The notes beneath the pieces were generated by a model, which was given only the letters and a program-made list of their open reading frames with translations, did no database searches and had not been told where the DNA came from. Position numbers and translations under genes: made by a program. 64,000 bases of DNA. It comes from HB2-32-21 sp041603535. Lineage in GTDB: Bacteria > Pseudomonadota > Gammaproteobacteria > Pseudomonadales > Porticoccaceae. Numbering within the stretch: position 1 is the stretch's first letter; each line of letters begins with the position of its first letter. The DNA lies in assembly GCA_041603535.1 (NCBI GenBank), contig JBFIEE010000004.1, positions 40,179 through 104,178 on the forward strand, in the 5' to 3' direction. This document shows positions 27,025-35,430 of the stretch, one piece after another.

Positions 27025-28818
27025 ATGACCACGCCCGCCGTTATGGGTTTCGATCAGGAAGATACCACGGAAACCAGTACTGATCGTGTTGTCATCGCCA
27101 CTAAAAATCTGTACCGAGCCTATGGCGACAAGATGGTACTAAAAAACGTCAACCTGAGCGTCCGTCACGGTGAGATTTTTGGCCTCTTAGGTCCGGATGG
27201 CGCCGGTAAGACTACTCTTATGCAGGTGATGGCAGCAATTCTTGATCCCACCGAAGGCACGTGCACGGTGATGGATCACGATACCGTAAAGGATGCTTAC
27301 TGGATCAACTCCCACATTGGCTACATGTTCCAGGGTTTTGCCCTTTACGACAAATTATCCATCGAAGAAAACATGAAGTTTTCTGCGGACATCCGCGGGC
27401 TCTCCAAAGACGTGTTTAAACAACGTCAGGAACGGCTGCTGAAAATGGCTGGCCTGTATAAGTTCCTGAGTCGCCCTGCCGGTAATTTATCCGGCGGTAT
27501 GCGTAAGAAATTATCGTTGTGTTCGAACCTTATACATGAGCCGCGTCTGCTCCTGCTTGATGAACTCAGCCTCGGCGTTGATCCGGCTTCTCGGAAAGAG
27601 CTCTGGGACATGCTCCATGAATCTCGTGACGACGGTGTGAGTATTGTGGTCAGCACGCCTTATATGGATGAAGCGGAACACTGTGATCGCCTGGCGTTTC
27701 TCCATGAAGGTGAGGTGCTCGCGGTAGATACCCCCAGTAATTTACATCGCCGTTGTACTGGGCACGTCTATGAACTTATCACCGATGATCGCGGTGCTGC
27801 CCACAATGCGCTGGTTGCCCATGAAGATACCTTAAGTATTCGCCATATGGCCGAGAGTGTGCATTTTCAGCTACACCCCGCAAACCATATCGCCCCTGAT
27901 TTGAAGGCAGCCCTGACACAGAACAATGGTGTCATAGAGGCGGTGGCATCTTCCCTGGATGATGCCTACACCATGCTCAGCGGCGGCGAAAAAAGCACCG
28001 CCTACGCTGAACGGCCACCAAAAATTCATTTGCCCGAACGCTTGCCTGAGGGCGGCCGAATACGCACTGAAGGCATGACTATTCGTTTTGGCGAGTTTGT
28101 CGCTAACGATCATGTCAGCCTGGAGATCCACCCCGGTGAAGTCTTTGGCTTTCTCGGCGCTAATGGCGCGGGTAAAACCACCTTTATTCGAGCCCTTTGC
28201 GGTCTACAGGCAATCACCGAAGGCAATGCCTGGATTGGTGGCGTCAGTGTTCGTGACGAACACAAAAAACTCCGTAATCACATTGGCTATATGTCACAAC
28301 GGTTTTCGCTCTATCCCGATCTAACGGTCTCGGAAAACCTGTCTTTTTTTGGGGGTGTATACGGTCTTAGTCGTAGCGACAGGAAAAAGGCCATTGACTG
28401 GGCCGTTGGCGTCACCGATCTTGGCGATGTTAAAAACAACTTGGTAGCCGACATGTCCGGGGCACTGAATCAGCGTCTGGCTTTAGCCTGCGCGATTATG
28501 CATGAGCCGGCAGTGGTATTTCTCGATGAGCCAACATCTGGGGTCAGTCCGGCGGCCCGCTATAAATTTTGGCAGTTGATTCAAACATTGGCAGAGGTGG
28601 GTACGACGATATTTGTCACCACGCACTATATGGAAGAAGCGAATTACTGCCACCGCCTTGGCATGATGCACCAGGGTCGTTTGATTGGTGTCGGTCAGGC
28701 CGATCAACTGATCAAGGAACTACCGCCCGAATACGAGGCTAAAAGCATCGAAGATATGTTCCTGTCCTATATTAAAATAGAAGATCAACGTATCGACGAC
28801 CAGCGGGTAGTGTCATGA
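27025..28818 (+). CDS. ABC exporter ATPase with two ATP-binding domains (YbhF-like)
   Basis: 597 residues, two full ABC domains. The first has Walker A GPDGAGKTT near 55, signature NLSGGMRKK and Walker B LLLLDELSLGVDP; the second has GANGAGKTT near 378 and VVFLDEPTSGVSP. The second signature, MSGALNQ, departs from LSGGQ, as is common in the C-terminal half of YbhF-type proteins. It energises the two downstream permeases, with the ATGA overlap to the first permease showing coupling. Cargo unknown; relatives export drugs or ions. Confidence 0.9.
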   Translation: MTTPAVMGFDQEDTTETSTDRVVIATKNLYRAYGDKMVLKNVNLSVRHGEIFGLLGPDGAGKTTLMQVMAAILDPTEGTCTVMDHDTVKDAYWINSHIGYMFQGFALYDKLSIEENMKFSADIRGLSKDVFKQRQERLLKMAGLYKFLSRPAGNLSGGMRKKLSLCSNLIHEPRLLLLDELSLGVDPASRKELWDMLHESRDDGVSIVVSTPYMDEAEHCDRLAFLHEGEVLAVDTPSNLHRRCTGHVYELITDDRGAAHNALVAHEDTLSIRHMAESVHFQLHPANHIAPDLKAALTQNNGVIEAVASSLDDAYTMLSGGEKSTAYAERPPKIHLPERLPEGGRIRTEGMTIRFGEFVANDHVSLEIHPGEVFGFLGANGAGKTTFIRALCGLQAITEGNAWIGGVSVRDEHKKLRNHIGYMSQRFSLYPDLTVSENLSFFGGVYGLSRSDRKKAIDWAVGVTDLGDVKNNLVADMSGALNQRLALACAIMHEPAVVFLDEPTSGVSPAARYKFWQLIQTLAEVGTTIFVTTHYMEEANYCHRLGMMHQGRLIGVGQADQLIKELPPEYEAKSIEDMFLSYIKIEDQRIDDQRVVS

Positions 28819-29909
28819 AGTTTCATCGATTATTTGCCGTCATGCGTAAAGAAAGCCGCGAAATAATCCGTGACCGAATTACCTTATCCACGGCATTTTT
28901 ATTCCCGGTGATGATGTTGTTTATGTTTGGCTACGCTATTTCACTGGAGGTTGAAGACGTCAAACTGGGCGTATTGGATCAGGATCAAAGTCCATCCAGT
29001 GCTGCATTGACCGACGCCTTTGCCAAGAGTCGCTACTTCAAACTGGTCAGACAGTACAGTTCCGAATTGCAAATTCGCAAGTCAATGGAAAGCAGCGAAG
29101 TAAAACTCGCCCTGGTGATTCCTCCCGGCTTTAATTCCCGGGTGGGCAGAGACAGCCTGCCTGAGGTGCAATTACTCATTGATGGCACCTATTCAGCCAC
29201 AGCCCTGGTGGCACTTAATTATGGCATGTCCATTGTTTCGAAGTTTAAGGAGCGGGATAACAAACTGGTCAATATCCAGACCCGGATCTGGTACAACCCC
29301 AGTTTGCAAAGTGTCATCTATGTGGTATCAGGATTGTATGCGGTGATTATTGCCGCCTTCCCTCCTCTGCTTACCACCCTTGCCATCGTCCGCGAAAAAG
29401 AGAGTGGTTCCATACAACAAATTTATGCATCACCTTTGACGGTGCCAGAATTTTTGCTGGGCAAGTTAATTCCCTATGGCTTTATTTCTTCCCTGCAGCT
29501 GGCTTCCATTGTTGCTTTAGGCTTCTATTGGTTTGGCGTACCGTTTAACGGCAATCTGGCTTATCTCGGAATCGCTGGACTTATCTATGTCTTTTGCAAT
29601 GTTGGCATTGGCTTGTTAATTTCAACCGTTACCAATAGTCAGTTGCTGGCTGTGTTGTTGGCACTGGTGGTGACCATGATGCCAGCCATGCTGTTTTCGG
29701 GTTTTGTCTTTCCCATTTATGCGATGGCCGAGCCGGTACAAATTTATACGCATATCTTTCCGGCCCGCTACTTTGTCGATATTTCTAGAGGGATTATCCT
29801 TAAGGATGCGGGGCTGACTGAAATGATCCAGCCCCTGGGCCTGTTACTGGCTTATACACTGGTGGTATTTTTTAGTGCAGTAGCTATTTTCAAAAAGAAG
29901 GTCGCTTAG
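28815..29909 (+). CDS. ABC-2 type permease (YbhS-like)
   Basis: 364 residues. One span near the N-terminus, a large extracytoplasmic domain (about 50–170), then five spans; REKESGSIQQIYASPLTVPEFLLGK is the conserved coupling loop. The start overlaps the ATPase stop (ATGA). It pairs with the following permease. Confidence 0.9.
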   Translation: MKFHRLFAVMRKESREIIRDRITLSTAFLFPVMMLFMFGYAISLEVEDVKLGVLDQDQSPSSAALTDAFAKSRYFKLVRQYSSELQIRKSMESSEVKLALVIPPGFNSRVGRDSLPEVQLLIDGTYSATALVALNYGMSIVSKFKERDNKLVNIQTRIWYNPSLQSVIYVVSGLYAVIIAAFPPLLTTLAIVREKESGSIQQIYASPLTVPEFLLGKLIPYGFISSLQLASIVALGFYWFGVPFNGNLAYLGIAGLIYVFCNVGIGLLISTVTNSQLLAVLLALVVTMMPAMLFSGFVFPIYAMAEPVQIYTHIFPARYFVDISRGIILKDAGLTEMIQPLGLLLAYTLVVFFSAVAIFKKKVA

Positions 29910-30015
29910 TCTTTATAAGAAAGTAACTTGGTTTTTGGAGAAAGTAGCTGAGTCTTTAAAAGAAGCCAGCTTAGATTTTGAAGAGAAACAAACGAATCAG
30001 GTCAGGAGAAACATC

Positions 30016-31125
30016 ATGTGGGGACGTCTCAGCGCCTTAATCCTTAAAGACGTTATTCAGTTTGCCAGAGATAAAACCATTCTCGGCGTGGTATTTTGGC
30101 TCTATACACTCGAAGTGTTGATCTGTGGCTACGCGATGACCTTCGAAGTGAAAGACTTACCTATTGCGGTCATTGACCATGATCGTAGCGCCATTAGCCG
30201 CAACCTGATTGATAAATTTACCTTGTCTGAAGCTTTTGAGATCGACGCCTACGCCGAGAATCAGGAGCAGGCGGAAAGCTGGATGCGCAGCGGCAAGGTC
30301 AATTACGTGATGATTATTCCTAACAAGTTTTCCGAAGACCTGCGTCGTGGCGAGTCGCCAGGTTTACAAGTACTGCTAGATGGCACTAATTCAAATGCGG
30401 CGTCGCTTGCCAAGGACTATACCGCTGCTATTGTCAGAAACTTTGAGGCAGAGTTTAGTCAGGATCCCAGTCAGGTTGCCACGACCGTACGACCGACCGT
30501 ACAAATCTGGTATAACCGGGCACAAACCCTGGAGTCGTTTGTCGTACTGTCAATGATTGTAGCGGCGATCTTAATGGTCGGCACCATCCACTCTGCTGCA
30601 TCCATTACCCGGGAAAAAGAAGTTGGCACCATTGACCAGCTAATGGTCACACCCACCAATGTATGGGAAATATTTCTTGCGAAAACTATCCCCACGCTGG
30701 TCGTCGGTATCCTCGCCTTTTTTCCCAGTCTATTTATTATCTGGTGGTTTGGGGTGCCGATAAAAGGCAGCTTATTGCTGTTTTTATTCCTGATGTCGGT
30801 CTTCCTGATTAGCGCCATTGCCATTGGGGTGATGATTGCATCTATTACCAAAACCCTGCAACAGACCCTGTTGCTGTGCTTTTTCGGCTTGTTCCCGGTC
30901 ATGTTTATGTCCGGCACCATGACGCCTATCGACTCCATGCCTGAGTTTCTTCAACCCATTACACTGATTAGCCCGGTCCGCTATTTTATGGATATCTGCA
31001 TGGGTATCTTTTTAAAAGGTGTCGGCATTGCGGAGTTATGGCCCGCGGCGCTGAGTATGGCCGGTATCGGCGGGGCACTTTATCTGATTGCCGGTTGGCG
31101 CTTTAAACACAATCTGTCATCATAA
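30016..31125 (+). CDS. ABC-2 type permease (YbhR-like)
   Basis: 369 residues from the ATG at 30016 (MWGRLSALILKD), chosen because GGAG sits 9 bp upstream; a TTG at 29935 gives an unlikely extension. Topology matches the preceding permease, with the coupling loop TREKEVGTIDQLMVTPTNVWEIFLAK. The four genes from 25951 to 31125 form one exporter. A hairpin and the convergent SCO gene follow. Confidence 0.9.
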   Translation: MWGRLSALILKDVIQFARDKTILGVVFWLYTLEVLICGYAMTFEVKDLPIAVIDHDRSAISRNLIDKFTLSEAFEIDAYAENQEQAESWMRSGKVNYVMIIPNKFSEDLRRGESPGLQVLLDGTNSNAASLAKDYTAAIVRNFEAEFSQDPSQVATTVRPTVQIWYNRAQTLESFVVLSMIVAAILMVGTIHSAASITREKEVGTIDQLMVTPTNVWEIFLAKTIPTLVVGILAFFPSLFIIWWFGVPIKGSLLLFLFLMSVFLISAIAIGVMIASITKTLQQTLLLCFFGLFPVMFMSGTMTPIDSMPEFLQPITLISPVRYFMDICMGIFLKGVGIAELWPAALSMAGIGGALYLIAGWRFKHNLSS

Positions 31126-31144
31126 TTACGCGGATGGTTCCATG

Positions 31145-31169
31145 AACTCAGCCAGGTATTAGCTGAGTT
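31145..31169. terminator. Hairpin between convergent permease and SCO genes
   Basis: AACTCAGC (31145–31152) pairs perfectly with GCTGAGTT (31162–31169), with a 9-nt loop. It ends next to the SCO stop codon. The T-run is short, so efficiency is uncertain. Confidence 0.45.
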
Positions 31170-31793
31170 TCAAGGATTTAACCACACGTTTACAGCCTTC
31201 GCCATTTGTTCAGCTGAAACCTCCTCGCTGTAAGCGCTCGCTAATCTATTATCAGGCGTCATCAAATAAACCACCGAACTGTGATTCATCCCATAGGCTT
31301 CGTCGGCAGCACTCTGGGAGGCCACTTTTGCCCGCGTAGCTTTCCAGGCTTCAAGCACTTTAGCTATCTCCTCGTTTGAACCCGTCAGATAGATAATTCG
31401 TGGATCAAAAGCGTACGCGTATTGAGCCAGGCGCTCTGGCCTGTCCCTTTCTGGATCGACAGTAATAAACAGCGGGTATAGCTTATCGGCTGTAGGACCC
31501 AGCAGCTTTAGCATCTGTGACATTCTACTCAGCGTGATCGGACAAACATCAGGGCAATGAGTAAAGCCGAAAAAGATCAATTTATACCGATCAGCATAAT
31601 CGTTATTAGTTACAGACCTGCCGGATTGATCGATAAGAGAAAATGAACCTCCAATACTAGCCTCCGTACCGGGCGCTACTGTGCCTTCGGTGCGCTTGAT
31701 TTGAATAGCAAAATCCACCAACGCAAGGCCGCTAACAAGCAATACCACTAGCACTACCGTCAAAAAGCTGCGTTTAAGATTAAGTACACTCAT
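31170..31793 (-). CDS. SCO1/SenC family copper chaperone
   Basis: 207 residues. A hydrophobic N-terminus anchors it (FLTVVLVVLLVSGLALV), followed by a thioredoxin-like fold with the copper-binding CPDVCP (C80 and C84) and a later histidine in YGMNHSSVVYL. SCO proteins deliver copper or manage thiols for cytochrome oxidase assembly. No oxidase genes are adjacent, so its role here is open. Confidence 0.88.
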   Translation of the reverse strand: MSVLNLKRSFLTVVLVVLLVSGLALVDFAIQIKRTEGTVAPGTEASIGGSFSLIDQSGRSVTNNDYADRYKLIFFGFTHCPDVCPITLSRMSQMLKLLGPTADKLYPLFITVDPERDRPERLAQYAYAFDPRIIYLTGSNEEIAKVLEAWKATRAKVASQSAADEAYGMNHSSVVYLMTPDNRLASAYSEEVSAEQMAKAVNVWLNP

Positions 31794-31915
31794 AATTACT
31801 GGGACTAGTGTGTGGCCAAAAAATTAAGTGACAGATTCGCGGCACTGACTGTTTTAGTCGGAAAGCCATGTGAGCAGAACAAGAACGAAAACAAAACTGT
31901 AAGTATGCTTTGGTA

Positions 31916-32301
31916 GTGTTCAGAATCCTGTGTCATTTCTGCATACCTGTGAAAAAAGAGATGATACATGAAAGACAAACTTCAATTCGACATGGATGCA
32001 ACGTCAAATACCCGGAGATTGCGCGACCCGCCATCTACACGACAAACGCTGCGGAGGTGGTACACCGCCAGCTCCGCAAACTGACCGAAACAAAGCGTGA
32101 CTTTGCTAACGAGATCAGTTTACCGAAGCTGCTGTATGCGGGTAAATTGAAATCCTCTGAACGGTGGACACACCCGGTTCAGAACGGGAAGCTTACACTG
32201 TCTCAGCTGACTATCCATTTACCAGGCCTCCACTTATCAGGTCGGCTCGGCGGGCATATCAACTTATGCCGGAAAGTTGTCTGACACAGAATTTTGAACA
32301 C
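31916..32301. mobile_element. Internally deleted IS256-family element
   Basis: Near-perfect terminal inverted repeats: GTGTTCAGAATCCTGTGTCA (31916–31935) and the complement GTGTTCAAAATTCTGTGTCA (32282–32301), 18 of 20 matching. Inside, an apparent transposase beginning (ATG at 31968, MKDKLQFDMDA) lies in a different frame from a clear C-terminal piece (IYTTNAAEVVHRQLRKLTETKRDF…LLYAGKLKSSERWTHPVQNGKLT). Most of the transposase is missing, leaving a MITE-like 386-bp element. Flanking 8-bp duplications were not found. Confidence 0.75.
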
Positions 32302-32331
32302 CCTCGCTGCGTTCGGCGCTACAATACGCCG

Positions 32332-33120
32332 ATGGCTAGTATTCGCCCAAACAAGCGCGGACAATTATTCCTTACGATACTTCTGGTTTTGATCGGATCG
32401 ATCGGCTATGTCAATTATCGGCAACAGGTGTTTGAATTGTTTGCCTCGGGAACCCAGTGGGTATTAGTGACCTGTGGGTTTGTGCCTGACGGTGATGAGA
32501 ATAATCAAAGCGAGCGCTTTCGTAATCTTTATTACGCAGTCCGCATGTACAACGAAGCGCCGGCAAGGGAATTGTCACCGAAAGATCAGCAAGCCGCACA
32601 ACGCTACCCCGGCATGGGCTTCGGCCTGATACACACTTTTGATACCCGACCGATATCCGCAGTCATTGGTGGCTGGCTATTTGCTATCCCCTGCATCTAC
32701 TTCATTGATAGCCGAGACTGCAACAAGGCTCCGACAAGCGCTCGATTAAAAATAGGCATTGCCGATTTCGAACCCATCAGCCTTGAGACCATCGAACAAT
32801 TTCTAGCCGTTGCATCACCAGAAATTGTCCACATAACGATTAGTGGTGCAGAAAGTCGCTTGCGTAACAAAAATCAGCCCGGCGTCGAACAATATACTTA
32901 TGTCGACGATGACACGCTGGAAGCCGCTGACCATAAGCTACTCTGCATGGACACTGATTCAGTAAGTGCCATCAACGTAATGGATCATTGTTTACTAGTC
33001 TTCAATTACAGTAAGGACACTATTGTTGAATTAAAATTTGATGCGCGCCATCGTTCAGAGGTGGCCCGACTAAAACATCAGGCTCGAGAGCTGGTCAGCA
33101 GTTTTCAGGTAAGACAATAA
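32332..33120 (+). CDS. Membrane-anchored protein of unknown function
   Basis: 262 residues from the ATG at 32332, 31 bp after the IS256 remnant end. One N-terminal membrane span (GQLFLTILLVLIGSIGYVNY), then a predicted extracytoplasmic body with RYPGMGFGLIHTFDTRP and a possible second hydrophobic stretch (PISAVIGGWLFAIPCIYFI). The rest is mixed alpha/beta with no motif I recognise. Its promoter may have come with the element upstream. Confidence 0.6.
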   Translation: MASIRPNKRGQLFLTILLVLIGSIGYVNYRQQVFELFASGTQWVLVTCGFVPDGDENNQSERFRNLYYAVRMYNEAPARELSPKDQQAAQRYPGMGFGLIHTFDTRPISAVIGGWLFAIPCIYFIDSRDCNKAPTSARLKIGIADFEPISLETIEQFLAVASPEIVHITISGAESRLRNKNQPGVEQYTYVDDDTLEAADHKLLCMDTDSVSAINVMDHCLLVFNYSKDTIVELKFDARHRSEVARLKHQARELVSSFQVRQ

Positions 33121-33287
33121 AAGGGTGGGCAAACTAACTAAGGATCATCTGATTAATCCGCGCAACTGACTCACCGCATAAAAATATTTATTCCATCGTC
33201 AAAATGACGATCCGATTCGTCGAAATGCGCAGCAAAAAAGCCCGTTTTAGCCGTTTTCCGAGGCATATCTACCCCAGTTCCCGTTTT

Positions 33288-33530
33288 TCAGACGCAACTT
33301 ACCTGCAAACCCAACCGGCTTCGCCTCAGCAGTGTTTGCTTCGCCATCACCAGGTTGCTTAGGGCGCAGGCCACAAACAGCCGATGCGCATTCATGTCCA
33401 GGCCACGGTAGCGAACCTTAGAGAATCCGAATTGCCGTTTGATGATGCCAAACTGGTGCTCTACCTTCGCCCTGACTCGGGACTTATGCCGGTTTCCGGG
33501 GCGCTCGTCATCGGTCAATGGTCGGGGGCA
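33288..33530 (-). pseudogene. IS5-family transposase C-terminal fragment
   Basis: The C-terminal 80 residues are recognisable: LTDDERPGNRHKSRVRAKVEHQFGIIKRQFGFSKVRYRGLDMNAHRL, the IS5-type DDE end with its E. The N-terminal three quarters are missing; the frame runs on into unrelated sequence at about 33530, where an IS110 fragment of opposite orientation begins. Confidence 0.75.
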
Positions 33531-33905
33531 GATACTCCTATTCCCGGTATCGACGAGGCAACCATCGCTGTGATATTGGCTTAATTTGGCGACGCTACTC
33601 AATTTAAAAATGCCAAAGCCGTAGCCGCGTTTATCGGTGTGGCATCTCGCATTAGACAATCAGGTTCCTTAATTCGAGGGCGAGCCATGATGTCCAGGAC
33701 GGGCCGTTCCAAGCTACGCAAAGCGTTCTTTATGCCTGCCGTAATCGCGCTACGCTACAACCCCGTGATCAAAACAATGAATGTCCGACTGACAGCAGCG
33801 GGCAAGCCAAAGATGCTTATTGTTGGGGCTGCTATGCGTAAACTGGTTCACTTAATCTATGGCGTTTTGAAAAGTGGTGTGCCATTTGATGAGAAATTCG
33901 CTTGA
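33531..33905 (+). pseudogene. IS110-family transposase C-terminal fragment with in-frame stop
   Basis: IPGIDEATIAVILA, then a TAA at 33582–33584 where a Glu codon is expected, then FGDATQFKNAKAVAAFIGV…GRAMMSRTGRSKLRKAFFMPAVIALRYNPVI…VGAAMRKLVHLIYGVLKSG, all IS110/IS116/IS902 C-terminal signature. The RuvC-like N-terminal half is gone. With the IS5 piece it forms a mosaic of two dead elements. Confidence 0.8.
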
Positions 33906-34046
33906 TTTTTAAGACCGTATCTGACCCCGGTGTTCCTTGACCCCGTTGTTCCTGCTGCTCCCTTCCTATAGACATCAATTCTAAACCTAACCCTGTTTTC
34001 CCGTTTTTTCGCATCACTAGCTACACGACAATCAGGTACCTTTTAA
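33906..34046. other. Spacer after the IS110 fragment
   Basis: Short stretch with no coding signal. GACCCCGGTGTTCCTTGACCCCGTTGTT-type near-duplication occurs around 33924–33953. Confidence 0.4.
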
Positions 34047-34265
34047 GGCCAGAGCGGTCAGACCCTGACTGAACTTGTTGAGATGACTATGTCGCAAGAG
34101 GTCCGGATCGAAGATGTAAACGTCTACATTGACGATCTAATGGCAGCAAAAACCCAGCTTATGCGTCTTCGATATAGCCCCCTGGTTGAAATGAGAATGA
34201 TTCTGAATGATGACCAAAAAGTTGGTTACGACGTAGCACCATTGAAGCGTTCGACAGTGAAATGA
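34047..34265 (+). pseudogene. C-terminal fragment of a Spy/CpxP-like periplasmic protein
   Basis: An open stretch without its own good start reads IDDLMAAKTQLMRLRYSPL and VEMRMILNDDQKVGYD. This follows the pattern of Spy/CpxP-type periplasmic chaperones or metal sensors (…LRLEMLLEIRxILTPEQRxxYD). The N-terminal part and signal peptide are absent, so it is probably a remnant left by the neighbouring insertions. Family similarity is by pattern only. Confidence 0.4.
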
Positions 34266-34299
34266 GTTGTAAGTGGGTTTTGGTTATTAAAGCCCAAGT

Positions 34300-35022
34300 T
34301 CAACTGTAGCGAAGGCCTCCATCAATGACTAAGGTCTCTCCGGTAGTGTAGCCATTTTCCATCAGGTAAACGGCCGCGTGAGCCACCTCTTCTGGAGAGC
34401 CAATCCTCTTTATAAGCAGGGTGTCGGTGATGGCAGAAAATGTGTTTTCCAGCTGATCAGCTGGAGCCATATGTTCGTGGATCGGCGTGTCTATAAATCC
34501 GGGAGAAATAGTGTTTACTCTAATGGGAGCTAGCTCCGCTGCCAGTTGCATACCCAACGCGTCAATGGCGCCGCAGGCCGCAGCAACCATGCTAAAGCCC
34601 GGGAAAGGTTTTATTCCGGCGACACCTGAGAAAAATATAATGCTACCGCCCTCGTTAATGGAAGGTGCACCGTAACGAGCTGAAATATATTGCCCCCAAA
34701 ATTTACTTTCCAGCGTAGCGCGAGCCTTGATCAGAGGCTGATCGAGCAACCCCCCCGTTTCAAAAGAAACGGCAGGGGTCAGCAGATGGTCGATTCCACC
34801 TACGTTGCTGAATAAATTTTTTACCTGACTTTCCTGGGTAAAATCCACTACCCAAGTACTGACAGGCGAGACCAACTTATCTTTTGCCCGTTGAAGATTT
34901 TGTTTTGATCGACTGGCAATATGTACATCAGCCCCTTTGTCCATACAAAGTTGGGCGCAGCCAAGGCCAATGCCAGAGCTGCCACCGATAATTAGAATAC
35001 GTTTGCCTTTGAGCGCCATCAT
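34300..35022 (-). CDS. SDR-family protein lacking the YxxxK catalytic pair
   Basis: 240 residues, ATG at 35022 with GGAG upstream. The cofactor site GGSSGIGLG and the end of the fold (PIRVNTISPGFIDTP) are standard short-chain dehydrogenase. At the catalytic site, however, the usual Tyr-x-x-x-Lys reads FSMVAAACGAIDALG, so both Tyr and Lys appear to be absent. A subgroup of SDRs shares this (SxxAAxNGA type); their activity is not well described. It lies at the IS-proximal edge of the catabolic block. Confidence 0.8.
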   Translation of the reverse strand: MMALKGKRILIIGGSSGIGLGCAQLCMDKGADVHIASRSKQNLQRAKDKLVSPVSTWVVDFTQESQVKNLFSNVGGIDHLLTPAVSFETGGLLDQPLIKARATLESKFWGQYISARYGAPSINEGGSIIFFSGVAGIKPFPGFSMVAAACGAIDALGMQLAAELAPIRVNTISPGFIDTPIHEHMAPADQLENTFSAITDTLLIKRIGSPEEVAHAAVYLMENGYTTGETLVIDGGLRYS

Positions 35023-35430
35023 ATGTTCTCCTTAGGTGAAATGTTGTGGGTGTTTTAGTGAACTTATCAAGTGGGCTTATCATTTAATTCCAGTGATTCA
35101 ATGTTTGAATACCCTAAACGTGCGTGGACTATCCACTCGAAAGCCGTGATTGCCCACTATATCAACATAGTCTATGTTGTTTCTGGGTGCTGTAACTACT
35201 CGAATATCGAGGGCACCGTTGTTTAATTCTGCGGATTTCAATCGCCGGCGAGCGATGACGGTCAGGTCTGGAATCGTAGCCACCAGATCCACCAACAATC
35301 AAATAACCAATATAAAAAAGAGCCACCCAAAGGCAGCCCCTTTTAACTTAATTTAGCTTGACGCGCATATGCTTAACAGGCGTAAAACTCTTATCGAATA
35401 ACAAACCGTTGTCGATCTCAGTGCCAGGGC
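35023..35430. other. 408-bp spacer with a terminator and an unsupported 66-codon frame
   Basis: The minus-strand frame 35098–35298 is open but starts poorly and resembles nothing known to me. A terminator-like hairpin for the monooxygenase lies at 35313–35345. Confidence 0.45.
35313..35345 (-). terminator. Terminator of the first Baeyer-Villiger monooxygenase
   Basis: On the minus strand GGGCTGCC pairs with GGTGGCTC (three G·U pairs, short loop), followed by TTTTTT. The wobble pairs become mismatches on the plus strand, so it acts only in the minus direction. Confidence 0.6.

Noticed and set aside
35098..35298. 66-codon minus-strand frame after the first monooxygenase
   Set aside because: Poor start, unknown sequence, and it lies next to that gene's terminator.
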